Positions 47,947 to 57,287 of a stretch of 64,000 nt of DNA are shown one piece after another. The notes beneath the pieces are model-generated. The model did no database searches. It saw only the letters and a list, made by a program, of their open reading frames with translations, and was not told the origin of the DNA. The DNA is taken from assembly GCA_037447655.1 (NCBI GenBank), contig JBBHKE010002945.1:186001-250000 (forward strand), given 5' to 3'. The stretch is from Zygnema cylindricum (Eukaryota; Streptophyta; Zygnematophyceae; Zygnematales; Zygnemataceae). How positions within the stretch are numbered: the first letter of the stretch is position 1; every line of letters begins with the position of its first letter. The position numbers and the translations under genes are program-made.

Positions 47947-48960
47947 TGGACTACAGAATACAGGAAGCCTCTAGATAGTATTTAACTAACCCACTTCAAG
48001 CCAAAACCACTGCTGCCCAAGTAGGCAATCTGACAATTTGACTGCACCCGTGTGTAGCGTGGACTCCCCTGAGTCCGTAGAAAAAAGAATCACTGAAAAA
48101 GGCCAACCAGGCGATAAGTTATGAGGCAGTAAAAATGCCAATTTGTACAAACTCTCAAAGGGAGAGGTGACCACCTACCAAAATTTTCTAATTCCTGATT
48201 CTCTCTAATAACTCCTATCTACTGAAGTACGGACCAATCAGATTACTGTATCGTACACAAAAGTACTACTGCCGATGTACCTTTTGTACGGCCTATGTAC
48301 GACAAGGCTATTAAATGGACGCGTGTCCGCTTTTCACTCGTCCGTACGTTCCTCGGAATTCCTATGACCGAATGTCATCTCTCCACGTGGCTCCAGGTCA
48401 TGCCACGTCACAAAACGCCAAAGTGACCACTCCGGGATTTCGGCGATGATGTGCGCCGTTGGATTTTATGCGAAACACAATCTTAGCCGTAATAAATACT
48501 TGTGCGATATTTGTTCCGATGTCGAAATAAAATGCGCGGTATCCGTTTTGAATTAGCGTCGTACGACCTACTATATAAAACTGAATCTATGTGCGTCGTA
48601 CACAGTTCCAGTTAAATGGATTTAATTCTCCCTAACTAAATATATATCTATCACATACCATAGCACTTAGCATTGGTCCTAGTCTATTAGGATAAAGCTG
48701 ACCGCTACCGGTCAACTTGACGAACCGTAGGTACCGGGATCAAATCTCTGGTCCGTCAAGTATATTTTTAGTAACCTACTAAAAATAGCTGTCTGTTGAA
48801 CTAAAGGCAGCCATGGATCAACCTCTCTCTCTTACCTTCAGTGACTACAACAAGTATGGAAGCTAGAGAGCGGAGGTGGAGGCAGGCTGTCCGTCCTTTT
48901 ACCTTTTATAAAAACATATTTAAACCTAGAAAATACTATAAAAATCTATAAATTTCAACA
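47927..48960 (-). repeat. 5' LTR of element Y (B3)
   Basis: It has the same length as B2. The TATA-like box of X (TTTGTATAAATTGG) reads TTTGTACAAATTGG here. The gag ATG (47944-47946) lies 20 bp inside its 3' end. Confidence 0.92.
48227..48389 (-). promoter_or_regulatory. LTR promoter-like module of element Y
   Basis: Six GTAC cores occur in 74 bp (48227, 48253, 48263, 48277, 48286, 48297). CCAAT on the plus strand (ATTGG in sense) lies just after the last one in sense, and CACGTG at 48384-48389 is upstream in sense. It has the same layout as the A, C and D LTRs. Confidence 0.5.
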
Positions 48961-49224
48961 CTTCCCTTTCCCCTTTTCAGACACACTACTGTCCCCATCA
49001 TCTGCCTCCTCCGCTGAGGCAGCCGTTGTTGCAGAAAACCTTACTCCCCCAAATTCTGGTGGAGTTCCCGAAGGTGGACGTTTCACTTGTCCACTGACGA
49101 TACCCCAGTATCGTTTTTCACACAAAGCTCTCATCATCATGGCTTCCCAATAGATGAACCCAGATCCATTGAAGGTGGGCACCCTAGAGGGTGGGCCCAT
49201 AACCTGCAATTCTGTGTCCTCCAT
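48961..49224 (-). pseudogene. Element X gag N-terminal fragment and primer-binding site
   Basis: From the ATG at 49222-49224 (inside the 5' LTR) the frame reads MEDTELQVMGPPSRV, FIYWEAMMMRALCEKRYWGI and a KGKGK run where Y begins. The primer-binding site is 49190-49204. This is exactly the part missing from the X body at 38448-42549, which shows that the two pieces are one element. Confidence 0.92.
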
Positions 49225-50250
49225 TGGACTACAGAATACAGGAAGCCTCTAGATAGTATTTAACTAACCCACTTTAAGCCACGACCACTTCTGCCGAACA
49301 AGCCAAACTGACAATTTGACTGCACCCCTGTGTAGCCTGGACTCCCCTGAGTCTGTAGCAAAAAGAATCACTGAAAACGGCCAACCAGCCGATAAGTTAT
49401 AGGGTGGCAAAGATGCCAATTTATACAAACTCTGAGAGAGAGAGGACTATCTACCTAAATTTTCCTAAGTCCTAGTTTTTCCTAATTCCCTCTCACAGCT
49501 CCTATCTACTGCCTGTACGAACCAATCACAAAACTGTATAGTACTAGAAAGTACTAATCCCGATGTACTTTGTGTACGACCTCTGTACGACAAGGCCATT
49601 AAGTGGAAGCGTGTCCACTTTTCACTCGTCCGTACGTTCCTCGGAATTCCCGCGACCGAATGATGTCTTCCCACGTGGCGCCGGGTCATGCCACGTCACT
49701 AAATGCCAAAGTGACCACTCCGGGATTTCGGCGATGATGTGCGCCGTTGGATTTTATGCAAAACGCAATCTTGGCCGTAATAAATACTTGCGCGACATTT
49801 GTTCCGATGTAGAAATAAAATGCGTGGTATCCGTTTTGATTTAGCGTCGTACGACGTACTTTATATAACTGAATCTATGTACGCCGTAAACAGTTCTAGT
49901 TAAATGAATTTTATCCACTTGAACTAAATATATATCTATCACATACCATAGCACTTAGCATTGGTCCTAGTCTATTAGGATAAAGCTGACCGCTACCGGT
50001 CAACTTGACGAACCGCAGGTACCGGGATCAAATCTCTGGTCCGTCAAGTATATTTTTAGTAACCTACTAAAAATAGTTGTCTGTTGAACTAAGGCAGCCA
50101 TGGATCAACCTCTCTCTCTTTCCTTCAGTGACTACAACAAGTATAGGGGCTAGAGTGCGGAGGTGGAGGCAGGCTGTCCGTCCTTTTCTTTTCCTTTATA
50201 AAAACACATTTAAACCTAGAAAATACTCTAAAAATCTATAAATTTCAACA
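49205..50250 (-). repeat. 5' LTR of element X (B4)
   Basis: It begins TGCAATTCTG and ends AATTTCAACA on the plus strand and is followed by the target duplication GTCGC. It is closer to B1 than to B2 or B3 in variant positions (for example TTATACAAACTCTG). The hairpin/B-box region is at about 49977-50047. Confidence 0.9.
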
Positions 50251-53200
50251 GTCGCATGAAGATCTCCTCTTCCAATTCTCCATGCAAAAAGGTTGTCTTG
50301 ATGTCCATCTGGTGCACCTCCATGTCTTCCGCTGCTGGTAGACTGAGAAGTATGCGGACGGAGGGAAATCTGACGACCGGGGCAAAGGTTTCCTCGTAGT
50401 AGATTCCTTATTTCTGTGTTAATCCTTTTGCCACTAATCGGGTTTTGTAACGCTCAATGGTGTTATCAGGGTTCATTTTTAATTTGAAAACCCACTTACA
50501 ACCGATTGGTTTTCGGTTAGGTGGACAGTCCACCTGCTCCTCAGTATCGGCTGCCATAATTGAGGCTATCTCCTCATTGATGGCTGTCTTCTTCCGGTTA
50601 CTTTCTGGACAAGTCATCGCCTCTCCATAATTTTGAGGATATCTTGATGAGATAGTTTTGTTACCTTGTTATTAACCTATTTTTCTTGTAATCTTTTGCT
50701 ACTTCTCCTCCCCCCCTCAAAATCTGTGGCCGAAATAGATGGTTCTCGTGGGTTCTTTCGAACAATCTCGGCTTCTCCCCTATCCCATGATTCCGAATCA
50801 ATTTCCATCACGTCTTCCGCTTCGGGTAGAGTTGTCACTGGAGTTTCCGCAGCCGAGTCCTTTTCGGTCTGATTTCTACCCGCAAGAATGTCATCTTTTC
50901 TAAAACCTGGATAGTTAGGAAGTTCAAAGTCATCGGAATTTTCTTACTCAAATCTGATTTTTACTGACTTTGTATAATTGAAGGGATCCACGGACTTTCC
51001 TTCATCCATAACTACGAGATGCTTTACTAAGATTATATCTTCCCTTTTTAGATCATAAACTCTATATCCTTTAACATCATCATCATATCCTAATAAGTAC
51101 CCGGTTTTCCTTTAGGATCTAGCTTCCAATTAGACTGATCTGTATCTAGACTGAATACTTGCCTGCCGAAAACCTTTAAGTGAGATATGTCTGGTTTCTG
51201 GCCTGTCCATCTCTCATATGGTGTTTGATCTTTTATAGCTGAAGTAAGAACTCTATTTTTGAGGTAATTAGAACAGTCCATTGCTTCGGCCCAAAACTTT
51301 TTTCCTATCTTCTTGTCCTACAACATACTTCTAGCACTATCACTTAGTGTCCTGTTTAATCTTTCAGCTACCCCATTCTGTTCTGGGTTTTTCTGGAACT
51401 GTCTTTTGGTGTTGGACTCCATCTTCCCTCAGAAAATCCTCAAACTGGTTAGAAGTATACTCTCCACCATTGTCACTCTTTACTCTCTTGATAGGAGTTT
51501 CATGGAGTTTTTTGCTCCATGCTTTATATTGTCTAAAACAATTTTGAGCTTCTGACTTGTTTTTCAAAAAATACACCCTGGAATACCGAGACCAATCATC
51601 GGTGATAGTCATCATAAATCTCTTCCCCCCGGGTGAGGGCACTTTTGCCGGTCCCAACAAAACTGTGTGTACTAAACCTATAATTTTTTCTCCCCTAGAG
51701 GTGGCTGTTTTGGGAAATGGCAATCTGTGTGCTTTACCTTGAGCACATCCACTACAATCACTTAGATTCTCACTCTCAGTGAACTGAATTCCTTCCACCA
51801 CTCCCATCTTTTTCATCTCTCTTAGCTTATAAAAATTCACATGCCCAAGCCTCTTATGCCATATCATTATATCATGAACACCAGCATAATAAAGTTTCGT
51901 CTTTTCATTGCTTAAAATCAACCTAAACATCCCTTGGCTACCTTTTTCAGCGGTGAAATAAACTTTCTCCTTAAAAGTAGCAGTAAAGACTCCTTTCCTT
52001 GTGCTAGTATCAAAACCCTTATCATCTAATACAGACGTAGAGATGAGGTTTTTGTTAAACTCCGGAATAAACAATACATCGGAGAATGTTAATATGGATG
52101 TTTTTCCTTCTACCAACACTTGCAGATCTACCGATCCTAGAAGAGTAGTAGTGAGTATCCTCCCATCCCCATACTCTATCTCTACGATGGAAATCTTTGT
52201 TATCTTTGTGAAAAAGGTGTTTATCCTTACACATGTGCATGGAGGCACCTGAATCTACAATCCAGCCTGCTTCACCTTTCAATCCAACGAAAGCACATTT
52301 CTGCTTTCGTGGAATTTCTACCTCGTTTGTCGCTTCCAACTCCTCATCCAATAGGAGCTCATCGTCCTCGTCTTCGGATTCCACCTCATGTATTTGTGTC
52401 ACAAGGTTCTTTTTCTTTCCTTTTTGGGTTCCACCGGTCTGCCCCTCCTTTAATCGAAGCTCGGTTAGTTTAGTGCACTCCGCCATATAGTGCCCTGGTT
52501 TCATACAAAAATGACATAAACCCTTGGGAGCCCTTGGTTCAAACTCGTCGGTCTGATTTTTCTGCTCCCCCCCTCCGTAAGTTGCGACCGGTCTACGGGA
52601 ATTCTTGTTCCTCCGGTCGGTCCCAGGTGCCAAGACTTGCCCATTCTTTTATCCCTTTCGGATCTCAATTGAATTCTCTCGAACGAGAATCATTCCTAAC
52701 ACTGAGTTCCATATCCACCTTGAGTGCGGCAAGTCCTGCACACGGTTGACTATGTTCTCGAATTCATCGGGTAACTTTATCAGTAGACAGTTAACCTTTT
52801 CTTTTTCACTAAAACCTTTTCCAGCACTCTCTAGCTCCATGAAAAGTGTAGCAAGCTCAATGCATATATCCAACATCTTCTCCCTTTGTATACGTACTCT
52901 TTAACTTTCTAATCAGCTAACTGTTGTTGATGAATCTTACCACTTCGGTACATCTCTATGAGAGCCATCCAAAGATCGGATGCCCTTTCTACCTACAAAT
53001 GAGGACATGCAAGACCTTGAGTAAGGTGGCGGAGGATGAAGTGCTTTGCCGCCATATTGTTGAAGTCCCAGGTATTAGTATCATTCTCCTCGTTCCTCGG
53101 AATAGGTGACATGAATGCTGAATCAGTTGTTATAGGTGTGGTCGTCTCCTTCTCCTTTCCTTTGTCCACCACCTCTCCTTCCTTTGTCTCCTCTGTTGAA

Positions 53201-53392
53201 GATGGATCTGCATCTCTAGTGAATGTGCCTCGTGTAAACCCTGGAGGTATCCCAAGACTGGATGGACGCCTCACGCGTCCACTCACTATTCCCCAAAACC
53301 GTTTCTCACATAAAGCTCCTGTCATCATACTTTCCCAATATATGAAGCTAGCTCCATTGAATATGGGCACCCTGGATGGTGGGCCCATAACC
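50251..53392 (-). pseudogene. Element A gag-pol, 5' two-thirds, frameshifted
   Basis: In order: gag from the ATG at 53386-53388 within the primer-binding site (MGPPSRVPIFNGASFIYWES), zinc knuckle CHFCMKPGHYMAEC, protease DSGASMHMC, integrase HKRLGHVNFYKL, SDNGGEYTS and a broken C-terminus after KPRTEWGS. The linker and start of RT follow (GCKWVFKLKMNPDNTIERYK, then EEEIFMR at the X junction). At least five frame changes or stops are present, more decay than in X or Y. The primer-binding site is 53377-53392, and A matches the tRNA complement for 16 bases. Confidence 0.9.
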
Positions 53393-54446
53393 GCAACTCT
53401 GAGACCTCAATAGGACCTCAGAGTATGCAGCTCACACGAAGCCTCTAGGATAACCTTGACCCCCTTTGTCTTTCAACACAAATAACCGCCACCCTGGCCA
53501 ACAAAATCTATGACCACCTTCACCCTTGTGAAGGAAAGACTCCCCTGAGTCGATAGCAAAAAGAATCTCTGAATTTGCTCCCCTGAGCAGTAAGTTATGG
53601 AGGGTCAAAGTTGACCTTTTTGTATAGAAGCTCTCAAGGAGAGAGGGTCCTATCTACCAATTTTTCTAAGTCCTATCTCTCTCTAAAACTCCATCTACTG
53701 GTGTACAGCACCAATCATATTACACTGCCGTATATAAAAGTAAAGTTGGCGGTGTACTTTATGTACGAATATTGTACGACATAGCCTAAATGACGACACA
53801 TGTTATATCCGAATTCGGTCATGTAATTCCCGGAGATGCCGCGATCCAACGTAATCGTGCCACGTGTCATCCAATGTGGCGATGTCCAAAAACTGCCGAG
53901 AATCTCTTCCGCAATATTTGTTTTTTTTTTCGGCCGTCCGATTGAATGCAGATTTCAATCGTAGCCGTCATAAATGCTTGTGCGGTATTTGTTTCGTAAA
54001 AGAAACAAAATGCGCGGTACTTGTTTCTTGTCCATATCAAAATCCGTACGTTTACATAACGGGATCTATGTAACTGTAAAATGAATTTTCCTACGTGTTA
54101 ACATTTAAATAAATATCAAACCCAATAGTATGTATCGTAACTTCTAGACTTAACGGTTAAAGGTACCGGCTACTGGCGTTCTTACGGTCGGTAGGTACTA
54201 GGATCAAATCCTGTTACCGACATACTCCTTCTAGTAAATAAACCTACCTATCGGTAAATTAACTAATCTATTTCCCGTAAACCTCTGGATAGCCTAGGTA
54301 GCCATGGCTCTAGCTTCCTCTCCAACTTCTCAGTGACTGCAACAAGTGTGGGAGTTGGAGAGAGAAGTTAGAGGCAGACTGCCTTGGCTTCTTTCTATAT
54401 TCCAATTTTGACCTAGAAAATAATAAAATAACCATCGATTTATACA
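53393..54446 (-). repeat. 5' LTR of element A
   Basis: It pairs with 35819-36883. The expected T of the TG edge next to the primer-binding site is missing, and the gag-type ATG reads ATT. Only four GTAC cores remain in the promoter-like cluster. The hairpin/B-box region is at 54131-54223. The target duplication CGATG follows. Confidence 0.9.
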
Positions 54447-54500
54447 CGATGTATGAGTAAGCCAGTAATTACGAACATTCACGTGACATATTTTTGGAAA

Positions 54501-55665
54501 TGAAACTTTGAGACCTCCATTAGTTCTCAGAGTAGGCAGCTCTCAAGAAGCTTATCTTGTCAGTGCCGACTCTCAGTTGATACAAACCCAAATGATTGAC
54601 CTCTTGACAATCAGAACCCCAATACAACTTCACCCCTGTGAAATAAGACTTTCTGTGTGCTCAGTTCCACCACACAATGCAAAGTTAAAATATGAGTTTT
54701 GGACACATTCATCCACTTTGACTTTCCCTTAGAAATGGAACTACCCTGGCAGGCAAAAATTCTGACCGACTACACCCCTTTGTAGCGAGGACTCTTTTGA
54801 GTCTGAAGCAAAAAAAATCACTAAATTTGGTCAACCGAGTGAGTTGTAATTAAATGGCAAAGTTTACCTTTTTATATACATATGCTCTATGGGAGAGAGG
54901 CGACTACCTACCAAAAAAAAATTGAAGTCCAAAAATCCTTCTCTAAGCTCTCGAGTACTGAGGTACGGTCCAATGGTAAGACTGTACCGTACAGGAATTT
55001 ACAGGCACCGTTGTACTTTTGTACGGTCCATGTACAATATCGCCACATTGTGATATTTGTCAGATTTGGAATTATTATCTCTCGTTCCGGAAATCCCGCA
55101 ATCCTCCCGGATCCTGCCACGTGTCATCCGGAGTGGCGGTGCCAGAAAACGCCAAGTTGTCCACTCCAGAATCCTGGCTCGCACCACGGCCGTTCGATGA
55201 AGAACGACATTTAATATTGGCCGTAAAAAAAAATGTCGTTTCGTTAATTCAGTGCGGTCCGAAATTCGTGCGGTTTAACCCGTTTTCGTGTACATCCTGT
55301 CTCGTAAGAAGTTAAATGAAATATATTGCGTCATTCACGTTTATATAACTATCGTACCCTTTTTGTTTTAGCATTGATCCTAGACTATAGGATAAAGCTA
55401 TCAGCTACCACATACTTGACGGACGACAGGTACCGGGATCAAATCCTGGGTCCGTCAAAACCTTTTTGGTACAACTACCTGAAACTACAGCTTGTCTCTC
55501 TCTTTGGGTAGCATGGGCAGCCATGGCTCTAACTGTCTCTCCAACCTTTAGTGACTGCGACAAGTGTGAGGGTTTGGAGAGTGGAGCAAGAGGCAGGCAG
55601 CCTTTGCTGACTTCCTCTTATTAATTTTCCTTTATTCAAACCTAGATAATACATAAATTTCAACA
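54501..55665 (-). repeat. Solo LTR of family C
   Basis: It runs from TGAAACTTTGAGACC to AATTTCAACA and is homologous over its length to the split LTR starting at 55739. It is flanked by GGAAA (54496-54500) and AGAAA (55666-55670), a target duplication with one mismatch, and has no internal domain. It was probably left by LTR-LTR recombination. It contains CACGTG at 55118-55123, six GTAC cores in 54963-55035 and the hairpin/B-box region at 55383-55461. Confidence 0.82.
54963..55123 (-). promoter_or_regulatory. LTR promoter-like module of family C
   Basis: Six GTAC cores lie within 73 bp, with CCAAT (ATTGG in sense) beside the first and CACGTG upstream in sense at 55118-55123. It matches the layout in the A, B and D LTRs although the surrounding sequence differs. 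Confidence 0.5.
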
Positions 55666-56560
55666 AGAAACACCGTATAAAGTGGATAATTATCACTTTA
55701 CAATAGATTAGGATTTGCGACCCTTATCTTTTAGTAACTGATACTCTGAGACCTCCATTGGTCCTCAGAGTAGGCAACTCACAAGAAGCTTATCTAGATA
55801 GTGTCGACTTCAAGTTGATTTAAACCCAACTGATTGACACCTTGACAGTCAGAATCCCAATAGAGATTCACCCTTGTGAAAGAAGACTTTCTGTGTGCTT
55901 AGTTCCCCCACAGAATGCGAAGTTAGAATATGAGAATTTGGACACATTCACCCACTTTGACTTTCCCTAATAAATGCGGCCACCCTTGCAGGCAAAAACT
56001 CTGACTGACTACACCCCTGTGTAGCCTGGACTCCCCTAAGTCCGTAGCAAAAAGAATCTCTGAATTTGCTCCCTGAGCAATAAGTTATGGAGGGTTAAAG
56101 TTGACCTTTTGTACAAGAGCTCTCTCGGAGAGAGGTGGCTACATTCTTAATTTTCTATGTCCTATCTCTCTCTAAACTCTATCTACTGACGTACGACACA
56201 AATCACATTAGTGTGTTGTACAGAAAAGTACAAGTGTTGGTGTACTTTCTATACGACCATCCTACTACATGGCCGAAATGTCGACACATGTCATATTGGA
56301 TTTGTTCCCGTAATCTCCGTAGTTGCCGCAATCCAATGTTGACGAGCCACGTGTCCTTTGATGTGGTGATGAGCGTAAAACGCCAAAAGTACACATTCCG
56401 CGATCGCGGCGCCTATTGTTAAAAAGAGGTAATTAATAGTTCACTTCCCTATTTTAGTTTTGTTTTAAAGAAAGAGAGTAAGGATCAAAGGCGCGCCATG
56501 GCTGCCGCCATATTTAGAAAGTGGCAGTTTTTGCAGTTAAGGGTATTTTGGCTAAAATGA

Positions 56561-56634
56561 TGCCTAGGTCTAGGTGTGAACCTGTGACCTCTAGATTCTT
56601 TATAGCCTAACGCCTTAACCATTAAGGCGTTACG
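56561..56634 (-). other. Antisense tRNA-like sequence in the D 5' LTR
   Basis: The minus strand carries an A-box-like TGGTTAAGGCG and a B-box-like GGTTCACACC. The 3' LTR copy (61882-61955) has the more canonical GGTTCAAATC. The spacing is tRNA-like, but a full acceptor stem is not evident, so it is not called a functional tRNA. A short stem CTAG...CTAG encloses the B-box, as in the hairpins of the A, B and C LTRs. Confidence 0.55.
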
Positions 56635-56834
56635 AAACGATACACGTGACGGGTTTCATAAATATATAAACATTAACAAAATAGCTAATTAACAGCAGAC
56701 TTACCAAAATGAGCAATTTCTGCATGTACGCGAATCTGAACCGTGTAAAATATGTTTTGATCGGACGGCCGACATTATAGCCGCCACGCGAAGTGAGCTT
56801 TTCGGCGGCATACGGATATAGCGTCACGCGGTGC

Positions 56835-57083
56835 CACGTGGCGCCACATTATTTGATATCGGAGAAGATGGGAGGAGGAACCATGGCTTCCGATATGACA
56901 GGTGTCACCTTGTAGACCTTGTCGTACAATAGTTGTACAATAAGTACATCGCCCATTGTACCTTCTTGTACTTTATAGTGTTCCTATTGGACTAGGGTTT
57001 AATAGTAGGTAGTCGTGAGTAGGCAAACCGAGACTTAGTAATATTTAGGTACCTCTCTCTCTAAGAGAGCTTGTAACTATAAA
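56835..57083 (+). promoter_or_regulatory. LTR promoter-like module of element D
   Basis: CACGTG is at 56835-56840. Five GTAC cores occur in 48 bp (56924, 56935, 56944, 56958, 56968). ATTGG lies at about 56986 and TATAAA at 57078-57083. Transcription would start about 30 bp after the TATA box. SBP-box and bZIP/bHLH binding are inferred from core motifs only. Confidence 0.55.
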
Positions 57084-57287
57084 GGTCATCTTTGACCAGC
57101 CATAACTAACTGCTCGGGTGAGCAAATTCAGTGTATCTTTTTGCGTTTGACTCAGGGGAGTCTTGTCCTCACAAGGGTGAGAGTGGTCAGAATATTTGTG
57201 TGCCTGGGCGGCGTTTATTCAGCGGGAAAGTAGAAGGGGCAAATATTATCCTAGAGGCTTTACATAGGCTGCTCATTCTGTGGGTCA

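Larger units (their letters stand above)
42550..48960 (-). mobile_element. Ty1/copia element Y (family B), innermost and youngest of the nest
   Basis: The LTRs at 42550-43583 and 47927-48960 are both 1034 bp and differ at roughly ten sites by eye. The target duplication is CTTCT (42545-42549) and CTTCC (48961-48965), one mismatch. The intact gag of Y itself shows the uninterrupted target sequence. Its frame is a single gag-pol reading frame with two TGA codons, so it is nearly complete but not autonomous unless those are read through. Confidence 0.93.
37401..50250 (-). mobile_element. Ty1/copia element X (family B), nested in A and split by Y
   Basis: The LTRs are 37401-38447 (3') and 49205-50250 (5'), with target duplication GTCGC. 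The body lies in two parts: 48961-49204 (primer-binding site and gag start) and 38448-42549 (rest of gag-pol). Element Y inserted in gag between them, duplicating CTTCC (48961-48965; the other copy, 42545-42549, reads CTTCT). Its coding frame has several stops. Confidence 0.92.
35819..54446 (-). mobile_element. Ty1/copia element A, split by nested element X
   Basis: It is bounded by LTRs at 35819-36883 and 53393-54446. A perfect 5-bp target duplication, CGATG, lies outside (35814-35818 and 54447-54451). Without the nested 12.85 kb its body is about 5.8 kb. Coding sequence is broken by frameshifts and an internal reverse-transcriptase deletion, so it cannot move by itself. It is the oldest layer of the three-level nest: X lies within A, and Y within X, all in the same orientation. 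Confidence 0.93.
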
